Source: CAZRUA01 sp964603125
GTDB taxonomy: Bacteria; Bacteroidota; Bacteroidia; B-17B0; Aurantibacillaceae
Length of the DNA: 64,000 nt
Assembly (NCBI GenBank): GCA_964603125.1
Contig: CAZRUA010000001.1
Coordinates: forward strand, 62,001 to 126,000
Reading direction: 5' to 3'
Shown: piece after piece, positions 25,471 through 34,738 of the stretch
How positions within the stretch are numbered: position 1 is the stretch's first letter
Layout: each line of letters begins with the position of its first letter
The notes under the pieces: generated by a model
Seen by the model: the letters and a program-made list of their open reading frames with translations, nothing else
Told to the model about the DNA's origin: nothing
Databases searched by the model: none
Translations under genes and position numbers: made by a program

Positions 25471-26326
25471 TGTTTTCTATAGGATGCCAAGTGGTTTTAA
25501 TTTCCTGAGTATCTAAAATTAAATATGGGTTTTGATTTTCATCTTTACTCCAATCTTTGTTCCACATCAACGAACGTTTAACATTTAAGGAAGAATTTTC
25601 GGCAATTAACTTAACCTCATCCTTGTTGTCACGGCAGTAAATAATTGCGTTCACATCCATGTGGGATGAAAAATGTGAGTGTAATTCTTTGCTGTTACCT
25701 GTGATAATATTTACAACACCACCAGGAACATCACTTGTAGCAATTACTTCCGCAAATGTAATTGAACACAATGGTTTGCTTTCGCTTGCTAAAACAACGC
25801 ATGTATTTCCCCCTGCAATAACTGGAGCAACAACCGAAACTAATCCTAATAAAGAAGTGTTTTCATCCGCAATAATAGCAATTACGCCCATTGGTTCAGG
25901 AACTGAAAAATTGAAATGCGAAGAAGCTACTGGATTAACAGCACTATAAATTTGTTGGTATTTATCGCACCAGCCCGCGTAATATACTAATCTATCAATA
26001 CTTTGTTTCACTTCAGCTTCTGCAGCTTTAGCTGTAACACCTTGTTGTATCAATTCGTTTACAAATTGTTCTTTTCTGCCTTCAAGCATTTCGGCAATAC
26101 GGTAAAGTATTTGTCCACGATTAAAGCCTGCTCTTCCCGCCCAAGCAGTTTGAGCGCCTCTTGCAGCAACAACTGCATTACGATAATCTTTACGTGAGCC
26201 TAAACTTACGTTTGCAATGTTTTCTCCTTTTTTATTCATAAGTGGATAATATCTTCCGCTTTCAGTTCTTGGAAACTGACCGCCAATATAAATTTTGTAC
26301 GTTTTTAATACTTCAATTCTTTCCAT
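25445..26326 (-). CDS. Half-length aldehyde dehydrogenase-like protein (probably no catalytic Cys)
   Basis: The 293-residue protein matches the N-terminal half of ALDH enzymes: KIYIGGQFPRTESGRYYP at the start, the helix set around VAARGAQTAWAGRAGFNRGQ, and the coenzyme-binding region with VPEPMGVIAI and APVIAGGNTCVVLASE. Full ALDHs have about 480 residues. The Asn of the usual 'PWNFP' is in IADENTSLL here, and the ELGGK segment and GQxC catalytic Cys region are absent because the protein ends at GIGGAKY. The stop overlaps the cysQ start by 26 bases, so this end looks designed rather than a recent frameshift. It may be a non-catalytic subunit or binding protein. Confidence 0.75.
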   Translation of the reverse strand: MERIEVLKTYKIYIGGQFPRTESGRYYPLMNKKGENIANVSLGSRKDYRNAVVAARGAQTAWAGRAGFNRGQILYRIAEMLEGRKEQFVNELIQQGVTAKAAEAEVKQSIDRLVYYAGWCDKYQQIYSAVNPVASSHFNFSVPEPMGVIAIIADENTSLLGLVSVVAPVIAGGNTCVVLASESKPLCSITFAEVIATSDVPGGVVNIITGNSKELHSHFSSHMDVNAIIYCRDNKDEVKLIAENSSLNVKRSLMWNKDWSKDENQNPYLILDTQEIKTTWHPIENIGIGGAKY

Positions 26327-26336
26327 AATTATTTAT

Positions 26337-29300
26337 TTAAAACTTAATACCAACTACTAGTATGTCATCAACTTGTTCGTAGGTTTTTTTCATCCAATCA
26401 ACAATTTCATTTTCTAATACAACACCTTGCATACGCATATTTTTTTGTTGCATTGATAAAACAATTTCTTTGAATTTTTTAGTCATTAATTTTTTTCCAT
26501 TTGGTCCACCAAACTGATCGGCGTAACCATCAGTATGCATATATAACACATCGTCGGTTTTTAATTCAAGAACATGTTGTTCATATACTTGCGATTCATC
26601 GGTAAAACCTCCTATAGCCGATTTTGTAGCTTTAATTTCAAAAACATCATTAGCCATTTCTGAATTTTTTACAATCCATAAAGCACGATTCGCCCCGGCA
26701 TATGTAACCTTTTTATTAGGATAATCTATAGCCACAAAAGCCACATCCATTCCATCACGCGTTTGATTTTCGCGTTGTTTTAAAGCCGACTGAACACCTT
26801 TGTTTAATTCACTTAAAATAACAGATGGACTAGTTATGTTTTTAGTTAAAATAATTTCGTTCAACAAACTATTTCCCACCATGCTCATAAATGCTCCAGG
26901 AACGCCGTGTCCTGTGCAATCACAAGTAGCAAAATAATCAACACCATCTTTATGGCTGTACCAATAAAAATCTCCACTAACAACATCGCGTGGTTGGAAA
27001 TAAATAAATGATTGTGGTAAATGATTTTGCATGTTTTCAAGTGCTGGTAGCATCGCACGTTGAATACGCTCAGCATAGTTTATACTGTCTTTAATATCAT
27101 GTAATGCATCGGATAGTTTGTGATTAGACTCTTGTAACGCAATTGTTCTTTCCTCTACTTTTTCTTCTAATATGCGTTTCTCTTTTTCAAGGGCAGCGGT
27201 TCTGTATCTAAAATAGCTTACAATTCCAATAGTTAAGGTTAATATAACTAAAGTGTAAAACCACCATGTTCTCCAAAAAGGTGGAGTAATATCAAACGAA
27301 AACGAAATTTCCTCACTTGAAATTCCTTTTGGATTAATAGCTTTTACTTTAAAGGTGTAATTTCCAGGAGGTATGTTTGTATAAACTGCTTCATTTTTAT
27401 CATCTGCAGGCGACCAGTTATCATCTAAGCCAACCATCATGAATTGATAAACCACATGGTCAGTTGTTGCAGCTTGAAAATTAAACGTTAAGTGATTGTT
27501 TTTGTAAGAGAGAGAAAGTTCTTCGGGAAGATTAGTTCGAGAATTAATTTTTTTAGAAAAGTTAGCCCAATTAACATCTTGATAAAAAAGTTTGATGTTC
27601 TGTAAAATTAGTTTAGGTTCTATTTTCGATTCAACATCATATTTCGAATCATATCTAGTAAGGCCATTTAAAGTACCAAACCATACTTTAGAATTGCTGT
27701 TTGCGAATATTGTATTTTGATTTAACTCAATACTTTTAAATCCATCGTCAGTACCGAAATAAGTAACTTTTTTAATATTTCCATTATCATCAAAAATTAT
27801 TTTATCCACTCCTTTTTCGGTTCCTATCCATAAAGCACCTCTGTCATAGGCAAGTGAAATAATATAATTAGAGCATAAACCATCTTTTGTGGTGTAGCTT
27901 TTATAGTTTGTTTTGTCGTGTACTACTAAACCTCCATCTTGAGTTCCAAAAAACAAATGGCCTTTTTCATCATTAAGTAAACACCAAACATTGTTTAAAC
28001 TTTCGGGATACTTATCCGTAACAGGAATAACTTTATCATTATTAATTTGTCCTATTCCACTACCATTAAAAGCCACCCAAATATTTCCATCTATATTTTT
28101 ACAAATGCTTATAGGTTTATCAGCCGGCAGTTTTGGGTCTATTTCAAGTAATCGTGGTTTATAGTTTTCAAAAGCATAAACACCTTGACCATAGCAAACC
28201 CCATAAATAATACCGTTTGATTCAACGAATTTTAAAGGGTTTTCGATCAGCAATGGGGAGGCGTTCCCAATTTTGGTTATCAAGCTCAAACCTACAGGTG
28301 TTTGCGAAAAAACAAAAATCCCTTTAGCTTCGGTTCCTACCCATACATTATGATGAGAATCTTCAAATATCGACGTGATTGTTTCCTCATCTAATCCTGG
28401 AACTCCTTTTAGTTTGGTGAAAACCCCATTAATTCCAATATCTAAACCGTTAAAATATCCAACTAAAACAAGGCCCTTACTGGTTTCTAATATCGAATAT
28501 ATTTTGTCGTTTGTTAAGCCCGTGTTTGAATTATAAGTTACAACAGCTTCGTTGGTAAACATACTAACTCCACCACCTAAAGTACCAATCCAAATTTTCC
28601 CTTCATAATCTTGCATTACAGCTTGTACCCTATCAGATGCTAATCCTTGCTTTTCACTAAACAGAGTATGTTGTAAACCATTTATTTTAAGCAAACCGTG
28701 GTCAGTTGCGGCCCATAATAAACCGTTTTTATCACAAATGATTGTTCCAATAAAATCATTGTTTACTTCAGGAATATCAACACGAACTATTTTACCTAAG
28801 TTCATTTTATATATACCCGAACCTGCTTCTCCCACCCAAATGCGGCCTGTTTTATCTTGTGTAAATGTAAATGCCGTGTGTTTTTTATCATCGTAACTAA
28901 AGCTCGGAATATGATTGCTTACTTTACCATTAATATCAATATTACTTAAACCGCTTTGACGATAGCCTACCCATATTTTTTGTTGCGAATCTTCAAAAAC
29001 ACAAATAATTTCATTGGTAGGTAATCCGGTTTGGGTAGTAAACTTTTTAAATTTACCTGAAGAGTAAACCAATAAACCATCAAAAGTTGCAAACCACAAA
29101 TTGCCTCTGCTATCGCACATAATACTGTAACATTCTTTTAAAACACTTCCGTCTTTTTCCGAAAAACTTTTGAATGTGCTTCCGTCGTACCTGCAAATAC
29201 CGGATGTTGTTCCAATCCAAAGGTTGTTATCTCTGTCTTGGCAAAGACTTAAAACATCATTGTTTATTAAACCATCGGCTTTTGTGAAATTTTTAAATTC

Positions 29301-29498
29301 CTTACCATTAAATCTGCTTAAACCTCCGCCTTGGGTACACATCCATAAATAACCTTCGCGGGTTTGAACGATTGCATTAACATTTGAATTTGCTAAGCCT
29401 TCTTTGGTGGAGTAATTTTTGAAATTATATTTCTGACCAAAAGCAAATTGAAATGCTAGAGCAAGAATGAAAAGTATATGTAACTTAGATTGTTTCAA
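26337..29498 (-). CDS. Two-component-propeller sensor with SpoIIE-type phosphatase
   Basis: The 1053-residue protein has a signal peptide ending AFG, then about 14 two-component regulator propeller repeats (phrases such as LWMCTQGGGLSRFNG, LWIGTTSGICRYDG and IWVGYRQSGLSNID) from about 25 to 640. A Y_Y_Y-type domain (with YQFMMVGLDDNWSP and IPPGNYTFKVKAIN) follows to about 715, then one membrane helix (WWFYTLVILTLTIGIVSYF, about 720-740) and a coiled coil. The C-terminal cytoplasmic PP2C/SpoIIE domain contains RAMLP, RDVVSGDFYWY, CDCTGHGVPGAFMS and HTDGYADQFGG. It should sense an extracellular signal and dephosphorylate a cytoplasmic phosphoprotein, perhaps a STAS anti-sigma antagonist. It lies 10 bases upstream of the ALDH-like gene. 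Confidence 0.93.
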   Translation of the reverse strand: MKQSKLHILFILALAFQFAFGQKYNFKNYSTKEGLANSNVNAIVQTREGYLWMCTQGGGLSRFNGKEFKNFTKADGLINNDVLSLCQDRDNNLWIGTTSGICRYDGSTFKSFSEKDGSVLKECYSIMCDSRGNLWFATFDGLLVYSSGKFKKFTTQTGLPTNEIICVFEDSQQKIWVGYRQSGLSNIDINGKVSNHIPSFSYDDKKHTAFTFTQDKTGRIWVGEAGSGIYKMNLGKIVRVDIPEVNNDFIGTIICDKNGLLWAATDHGLLKINGLQHTLFSEKQGLASDRVQAVMQDYEGKIWIGTLGGGVSMFTNEAVVTYNSNTGLTNDKIYSILETSKGLVLVGYFNGLDIGINGVFTKLKGVPGLDEETITSIFEDSHHNVWVGTEAKGIFVFSQTPVGLSLITKIGNASPLLIENPLKFVESNGIIYGVCYGQGVYAFENYKPRLLEIDPKLPADKPISICKNIDGNIWVAFNGSGIGQINNDKVIPVTDKYPESLNNVWCLLNDEKGHLFFGTQDGGLVVHDKTNYKSYTTKDGLCSNYIISLAYDRGALWIGTEKGVDKIIFDDNGNIKKVTYFGTDDGFKSIELNQNTIFANSNSKVWFGTLNGLTRYDSKYDVESKIEPKLILQNIKLFYQDVNWANFSKKINSRTNLPEELSLSYKNNHLTFNFQAATTDHVVYQFMMVGLDDNWSPADDKNEAVYTNIPPGNYTFKVKAINPKGISSEEISFSFDITPPFWRTWWFYTLVILTLTIGIVSYFRYRTAALEKEKRILEEKVEERTIALQESNHKLSDALHDIKDSINYAERIQRAMLPALENMQNHLPQSFIYFQPRDVVSGDFYWYSHKDGVDYFATCDCTGHGVPGAFMSMVGNSLLNEIILTKNITSPSVILSELNKGVQSALKQRENQTRDGMDVAFVAIDYPNKKVTYAGANRALWIVKNSEMANDVFEIKATKSAIGGFTDESQVYEQHVLELKTDDVLYMHTDGYADQFGGPNGKKLMTKKFKEIVLSMQQKNMRMQGVVLENEIVDWMKKTYEQVDDILVVGIKF

Positions 29499-29616
29499 TC
29501 AAAAATAAAAAGATTATAAAGATAGTAAAATACCATTTGATATTAGCGCTTAAATTGCAAAAATATTTGTCATATTCAAAATTCACCGCCTATCCTAAAA
29601 CCTTTGAAAACACAAT

Positions 29617-29633
29617 TATATTTGCCATATTTG
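29617..29633 (+). promoter_or_regulatory. -7 boxes upstream of the M1 peptidase gene
   Basis: TATATTTG at 29617-29624 and CATATTTG at 29626-29633 overlap as alternatives. The second is 19 bases from TTTG at 29603-29606, the canonical spacing. The ATG is at 29668. Confidence 0.45.
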
Positions 29634-29667
29634 CTCCTTGCTTTTCTAAAGAAAGGCGCTTAAAAAG

Positions 29668-32298
29668 ATGAATATGAACAAAAAGTTATTTTATGCAAGT
29701 GCTACACTTGCTTTGTTGGTTTTAGGTTGTGGAACATCCAGTAAAACAAAAAAAACGGACACGCCTGTTGTTGTTGAAGAGCCAGTTTTAGCGCTTGATT
29801 CAATCGTTGTTACCCCTAAATCACCGGTTAAGAAAATATACCGCACATCAAATACACGTGTTTCTGATATTTTGCACACGAAACTTGAAGTTAGTTTTGA
29901 TTGGCACAATACCTGGTTACTAGGTAAAGCTACAATTGATGTTAAGCCATATTTTCATCCAACAAAAAGCTTGATTCTGAACGCGAGAGGGATGGAGATA
30001 TTTAAAGTTCAACTTTTAAAGGATAAAATCTTTTCAGATTTAAAGTATAACTATTCAAATGATTCAATTCGCATTAGCTTAGATAAAGAATATACTCGTA
30101 ATGATAAGTATACTGTTTATATTGAATATAAATCAAAGCCAAATGAGTTGAAAAAGGGCGGTAGTCAAGCAATTTCAGACGATAAAGGTTTATACTTTAT
30201 TAACCCGGATGGAGAAGATAAAAACAAAATGCCTCAAATCTGGACACAAGGAGAAACTCAAAGTAACTCATCTTGGTTTCCAACTATTGATAGCCCAAAT
30301 GAAAGAATGACAGATGAAATATTTATTACGGTTGATAATAAATACACAACATTATCAAACGGTGTTTTAGCTGCACAAACCAAAAATCCTGACGGAACAA
30401 GAACAGATCATTGGAAAATGGAATTGCCTCATGCACCATATTTAGTGATGATGGGTATTGGTGAGTTTGTTAAAGTTAACGATGCCGCTTGGAATGGAAA
30501 AGAAGTAAGTTATTATGTTGAGAAAGAATTTGAACCTCATGCTAAGGCAATTTTTGGTAACACAAAGGAGATGATAGAGTTCTTTTCTAATAAATTAGGA
30601 GTGCCTTACGCTTGGCCAAAATACGCGCAAATTGTTGCTCGTGATTATGTGAGTGGTGCTATGGAAAACACTTCAGCAACTTTACATGGTGATTTTGTTT
30701 ATCAAACAGATAGAGAATTATTGGATGGAAGTGCAGGTGAAGATGTTATTTCACACGAGTTATTTCACCAATGGTTTGGAGATTTAGTTACTTGCGAAAG
30801 CTGGAGTAATTTACCTTTAAATGAATCGTTTGCTACTTATGGCGAGTATTTATGGGAAGAATATAAGTATGGTTTAGATGCAGCAGATGCTCATAGCTAC
30901 AAAAGTAAATTGGGTTATATAGCTGAAAGTTCTCAAAAACAAGTGGATATGATTCGTTTTGATGTTGTGAACAGAGAAGATATGTTTGATGGTCACAGCT
31001 ACAACAAAGGTGGTCAAATATTACACATGTTGCGTAAATATGTTGGCGATGAAGCGTTTTTTGCTTCTTTAAAATTATACTTAGAGAAAAACAAATATAC
31101 TTCAGTTGAGATTCATCAATTACGTTTGGCTTTTGAAGAAGTTACTGGTGAGGATTTAAACTGGTTCTTTAATCAATGGTTTTTAAGTAGCGGACATCCT
31201 AATTTAAAAATCGCAAATGTTTACGATGAAGCAAACGGTAAAGTGAAACTAATTGTGAAACAACAACAAGATTTCACAAAAACACCACTTTATAAATTGC
31301 CTGTTATAGTTGACTTATATTTTGCTGACGGTAAAAAATCTCAAAAAATTACTATAACTGATGCTGAGCAAACATTTGTATTTGATGCTCCATCAAAACC
31401 TTTGTTGGTTAATTTTGATGCTGAAAAGCAATTATTATGTGTTAAGCAAGAAGAAAACAAATCAATAGAAGAATATATTTATCAATATAAAAATGCTCCA
31501 AAATTTGGCGATAGATTAGAGGCATTAAATGCTTTTAAAGGAAAATTAAGTAACCCCGAAGTGCTGGCTACTGTTGAGTTAGCATTGAAAGACAAATGGT
31601 ATGGTCACCGCGAATTAGCTTTAAAATTGTTGCAAGATGTTGCTACTGAAAAGGAAGCGGAGCTTAAACCAATTGTTATTGAAATGAGTAAAAGTGATGC
31701 TAAAACAGTTGTCAGAGCTGAGGCAATCGATTTTTTAGTGAAAAATTACAAAGGTGCCGAATTAACTAAAATTTATACGGATGCCTTAAATGAAAAATCA
31801 TATGCAGTGTTAAGTTCTGGTTTATCAGCGCTTGCTGAGGTTGAACCAGAAACAGCTATGGTGAAAGCAAAAACTTTAGAAAATGAAAACAGCAATGATA
31901 TTCGTTACACCTTAATGGATTTATATGCAAAGCATGGTAGCGAGGCAAATCACGACTTCTTTAAGAAACAAAAGGACAATTTCACTGGTTTCGAGAAAAT
32001 TGGCTTTATAAGCATGTATGGTGCATATTTAAAAAAATGCAACGATGCAACTGTTATAGAAGGTGCAACAACTTTAAAAGATTTAGCAGGGAATGGTGCT
32101 AACAAATACGTACAATACTATGCTAAAAAATCTATTAGCGATTTATTGCGTCAATACACAGAAAAGGCTGAAATGTATCAAACTAAGTTAGATGAAGCTA
32201 AGGCAGGTAACGGAGATACAACAGCAACACAACAACAATTAGATAAAGCTAACGATACTAAAACTAAGTTAAGCGATATCTATAATTCAGTTAAATAA
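29668..32298 (+). CDS. M1 family aminopeptidase, lipoprotein
   Basis: The 876-residue protein begins with a lipoprotein signal peptide ending LVLGCGTSS. The M1 catalytic domain carries GAMEN (330-334), the zinc motif HELFHQW (His363, Glu364, His367) and the third ligand Glu386 in LNESFATYGEYLWEEY. The region after about 580 is helical, with HEAT-like repeats, and ends in a Lys/Thr-rich coiled stretch. It would cleave N-terminal residues from peptides in the periplasm or at the outer membrane. A second in-frame ATG two codons in (MNMNKK) is an equal start candidate. truB begins 3 bases after the stop, so the two are co-transcribed. Confidence 0.93.
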   Translation: MNMNKKLFYASATLALLVLGCGTSSKTKKTDTPVVVEEPVLALDSIVVTPKSPVKKIYRTSNTRVSDILHTKLEVSFDWHNTWLLGKATIDVKPYFHPTKSLILNARGMEIFKVQLLKDKIFSDLKYNYSNDSIRISLDKEYTRNDKYTVYIEYKSKPNELKKGGSQAISDDKGLYFINPDGEDKNKMPQIWTQGETQSNSSWFPTIDSPNERMTDEIFITVDNKYTTLSNGVLAAQTKNPDGTRTDHWKMELPHAPYLVMMGIGEFVKVNDAAWNGKEVSYYVEKEFEPHAKAIFGNTKEMIEFFSNKLGVPYAWPKYAQIVARDYVSGAMENTSATLHGDFVYQTDRELLDGSAGEDVISHELFHQWFGDLVTCESWSNLPLNESFATYGEYLWEEYKYGLDAADAHSYKSKLGYIAESSQKQVDMIRFDVVNREDMFDGHSYNKGGQILHMLRKYVGDEAFFASLKLYLEKNKYTSVEIHQLRLAFEEVTGEDLNWFFNQWFLSSGHPNLKIANVYDEANGKVKLIVKQQQDFTKTPLYKLPVIVDLYFADGKKSQKITITDAEQTFVFDAPSKPLLVNFDAEKQLLCVKQEENKSIEEYIYQYKNAPKFGDRLEALNAFKGKLSNPEVLATVELALKDKWYGHRELALKLLQDVATEKEAELKPIVIEMSKSDAKTVVRAEAIDFLVKNYKGAELTKIYTDALNEKSYAVLSSGLSALAEVEPETAMVKAKTLENENSNDIRYTLMDLYAKHGSEANHDFFKKQKDNFTGFEKIGFISMYGAYLKKCNDATVIEGATTLKDLAGNGANKYVQYYAKKSISDLLRQYTEKAEMYQTKLDEAKAGNGDTTATQQQLDKANDTKTKLSDIYNSVK

Positions 32299-32301
32299 AC
32301 A

Positions 32302-33018
32302 ATGCAAAACTATCTTGCAGGTGCAGTTATTTTAATTGATAAACCTCTTACTTGGTCATCGTTTCAGGCGGTAAACAAGGTAAAGCATATTCTTAAAAAC
32401 TATTACAAGAAAACCCCTCCTTTAATTACAAAGGAGGGTGAACCTACCAAGGTCAAAATTGGTCATGCCGGAACTCTAGATCCTTTGGCAACCGGATTAC
32501 TAATATTGTGTACAGGGAAAAAAACAAAGGAGATTGAAAATTATCAAGCACAAGAAAAGGAGTACACAGGCACTTTTTTTATTGGCGCAACCACTCCTTG
32601 TTTTGATTTGGAACAAGAGGTGGATGAACGTTTTCCAACCGAACATATTACCAATGAAATGGTTTATGAAGCAACCAAACAATTTTTAGGTAAAATAGAA
32701 CAAGTCCCGCCCATATTTTCGGCAATAAAGATTAATGGACGTAGAGCATATAAATATGCAAGAGCAGGCAAAGAAGTGGAAATTAAGGCCAAAACCATCG
32801 AAATTAAGTCGTTTGAGCTTACTAGGGTAGAATTACCAGAGGTTGATTTTAAAATAACCTGTAGTAAAGGCACATATATAAGAAGTATAGCTCGAGATTT
32901 TGGAATTGCTTTAGATAGTGGAGCTCATTTAACAGCTTTACGAAGAACTAAAATAGGCGAATTTAAGGTAGAAGATGCCCTAAATTTTGCTCAGTTTGAG
33001 CAGCTTTTGGCTCAATAA
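32302..33018 (+). CDS. truB: tRNA pseudouridine(55) synthase TruB
   Basis: The 238-residue protein makes Psi55 in the T-loop of tRNAs. Motifs: DKPLTWSSFQAV near residue 13, the catalytic GHAGTLDPLATG with Asp60, KEYTGTF and GTYIRSIARD near the C-terminus. Compared with the normal family spacing there are about 16 extra residues at 34-50 (YYKKTPPLITKEGEPTKV region), just before the catalytic loop. The DNA for this insertion (32411-32444) is a palindrome of the kind found as intergenic dispersed repeats, so it looks like a repeat element captured in the reading frame. The enzyme should still fold because the site is a surface loop in the family. Confidence 0.93.
   Translation: MQNYLAGAVILIDKPLTWSSFQAVNKVKHILKNYYKKTPPLITKEGEPTKVKIGHAGTLDPLATGLLILCTGKKTKEIENYQAQEKEYTGTFFIGATTPCFDLEQEVDERFPTEHITNEMVYEATKQFLGKIEQVPPIFSAIKINGRRAYKYARAGKEVEIKAKTIEIKSFELTRVELPEVDFKITCSKGTYIRSIARDFGIALDSGAHLTALRRTKIGEFKVEDALNFAQFEQLLAQ
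32411..32444 (+). repeat. Palindromic element inserted in frame in truB
   Basis: Arms CCCTCCTTT (32415-32423) and AAAGGAGGG (32430-32438) are perfect complements around AATTAC. It is translated as TPPLITKEGE. The sequence resembles the 'CCCTCCTTT...AAAGGAGGG' class of intergenic palindromes and coincides with extra residues in the protein. Confidence 0.6.
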
Positions 33019-33084
33019 TCGTCCAAATAATCAGTTTTAAGGTTAATTTGTTAAAAAACAGAGACTTAAAAAGCATATTTTTTT

Positions 33085-33114
33085 TTTGATATTGAACCGA
33101 TAACTTTATATTTG
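33085..33114 (+). promoter_or_regulatory. acpP promoter
   Basis: TTTG (33085-33088), an 18-base spacer and TATATTTG (33107-33114) make a near-consensus Bacteroidota promoter. The start site should be close to 33120, giving a leader of about 20 bases to the ATG at 33143. Confidence 0.8.
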
Positions 33115-33142
33115 CAGCCTAATAACTTAAAACAAAAAAGAA

Positions 33143-33379
33143 ATGTCAGACATCGCAGCAAAAGTAAAATCTATCATCGTTGATAAATTAGGCGTTGATG
33201 AGAAGGAAGTAGTGCCTACTGCCAGCTTTACTAACGATTTAGGTGCCGATTCATTGGACACCGTAGAATTAATTATGGAGTTTGAAAAAGAATTCAATAT
33301 TGCTATTCCTGATGAGCAAGCTGAGAAAATCTCTACTGTAGGAGATGCTATCGCTTACATCGAAGGAAACGCTAAGTAA
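33143..33379 (+). CDS. acpP: Acyl carrier protein
   Basis: This 78-residue acidic four-helix protein carries the phosphopantetheine attachment motif GADSLDTVEL with Ser37. It shuttles acyl chains in type II fatty-acid synthesis. It has its own strong promoter and is followed after 98 bases by fabF; that gap is highly structured and probably lets acpP be made in excess over fabF. Confidence 0.97.
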   Translation: MSDIAAKVKSIIVDKLGVDEKEVVPTASFTNDLGADSLDTVELIMEFEKEFNIAIPDEQAEKISTVGDAIAYIEGNAK

Positions 33380-33388
33380 TTATTCGAG

Positions 33389-33456
33389 AACGCTTTTAGT
33401 CTGTGCTTGCTGCCTTAAGAAATTTCTTATGTGCATGAGCATAAATTAAAAGCGTT
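33389..33456 (+). promoter_or_regulatory. Large inverted repeat between acpP and fabF (terminator or attenuator)
   Basis: Outer arms AACGCTTTTA (33389-33398) and TAAAAGCGTT (33447-33456) are perfect complements; inside is a perfect 14-base palindrome TAAGAAATTTCTTA (33416-33429). The outer arm is followed by TTAAATTTT. The RNA could fold into a long branched hairpin that stops part of the transcripts or protects the acpP 3' end. Confidence 0.6.
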
Positions 33457-33477
33457 TTAAATTTTAAAAAAAATCAC

Positions 33478-34734
33478 ATGCAATTAAAACGAGTTGTTGT
33501 TACAGGTTTGGGGGCAGTTACGCCAATTGGAAATAATGTTCAAGATTATTGGACTAACCTAATTAATGGTGTTAGTGGTGCAGCACCTATTACACATTTC
33601 GATGCATCCAAATTTAAATCGCATTTTGCATGTGAAGTAAAAGGCTTTAATCCTGAAGATTATTTAGATAGAAAAGAGGCTCGTAAAATGGATCGCTTTT
33701 CTCAACTGGGTATCGCTGCTGCAACTCAAGCAGTTGAGGATTCGGGTATTTTAAAATATGAAACATTAAATTATGATAGAGTAGGTGTGATTTGGTCATC
33801 GGGTATTGGTGGTTTGGATACTTTTTTAGAAGAGTGTTCAAATTTTGCTAAAGGAGATGGTACACCACGTTTCAATCCTTTCTTTATTCCTAAAATGATT
33901 TCGGACATTGCAGCTGGTCATATTTCTATGCGCTACAATTTCCGTGGTCCAAACTTCTGTGTTGTTTCTGCTTGCGCTTCTTCTACTAATGGTATGATAG
34001 ATGCATTTAACTACATTCGTTTAGGAAAAGCAAATGCAATTTTAACAGGAGGTTCTGAAGCAGTTATTAATCAAGCAGGTGTTGGTGGTTTTAATGCTAT
34101 GCATGCCATGAGTACGCGTAACGATTCTCCAACAACAGCTAGTCGTCCTTACGATAAAGACCGCGATGGATTTATTTTAGGTGAAGGCGGTTGTGCTATT
34201 ATGCTTGAAGAGTTAGAGCATGCATTAGCGCGTGGAGCTAATATTTATGCTGAAATTGTAGGCGGTGGAATGAGTGCTGATGCTCACCATTTGACTGCTC
34301 CGCACCCTGAAGGTTTAGGCGCAATGAATGTTATGCTTAATGCTTTAGAAGATGCTGAAATGAAGGCAACAGAAATTGATTACATCAATACTCACGGAAC
34401 TTCTACTCCATTAGGTGATGTAGCTGAGGTTAAAGCTATTCAAAAAGTATTTGGAGAACATGCTTATAACTTAAATATTTCTTCAACAAAATCAATGACA
34501 GGTCACTTGTTAGGTGCTGCGGGCGCTATTGAAGCTATGGCATGTATTTTAACTGTGAAAAACGACATTATTCCTCCAACAATTAATCACTTTACGGATG
34601 ATCCGGAAATTGATAACAAACTTAATTTTACTTTTAACACAGCTCAAAAACGTACAGTTAATGCGGCTTTAAGTAACACATTTGGTTTTGGTGGTCACAA
34701 TGCAGCTGTTATTGTAAAAAAGTTTAAATCGTAA
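33478..34734 (+). CDS. fabF: Beta-ketoacyl-ACP synthase II
   Basis: The 418-residue thiolase-fold enzyme has the Cys-His-His triad: Cys166 in VVSACASS, His306 in NTHGTSTPLGD and His343 in MTGHLLGAAGA. It condenses malonyl-ACP with acyl-ACP in fatty-acid elongation. Its place directly after acpP and before rnc is the classical Bacteroidota arrangement. The start ATG follows an A-rich leader. Confidence 0.97.
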   Translation: MQLKRVVVTGLGAVTPIGNNVQDYWTNLINGVSGAAPITHFDASKFKSHFACEVKGFNPEDYLDRKEARKMDRFSQLGIAAATQAVEDSGILKYETLNYDRVGVIWSSGIGGLDTFLEECSNFAKGDGTPRFNPFFIPKMISDIAAGHISMRYNFRGPNFCVVSACASSTNGMIDAFNYIRLGKANAILTGGSEAVINQAGVGGFNAMHAMSTRNDSPTTASRPYDKDRDGFILGEGGCAIMLEELEHALARGANIYAEIVGGGMSADAHHLTAPHPEGLGAMNVMLNALEDAEMKATEIDYINTHGTSTPLGDVAEVKAIQKVFGEHAYNLNISSTKSMTGHLLGAAGAIEAMACILTVKNDIIPPTINHFTDDPEIDNKLNFTFNTAQKRTVNAALSNTFGFGGHNAAVIVKKFKS

Positions 34735-34738
34735 TTGC

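Noticed and set aside
25445..26326. Frameshifted ALDH pseudogene
   Set aside because: The downstream sequence encodes CysQ from an overlapping start; I see no displaced ALDH C-terminal half.
29499..29667. tRNA or small RNA in the gap before the M1 peptidase gene
   Set aside because: No cloverleaf or terminator-like structure; only promoter-like boxes are visible.
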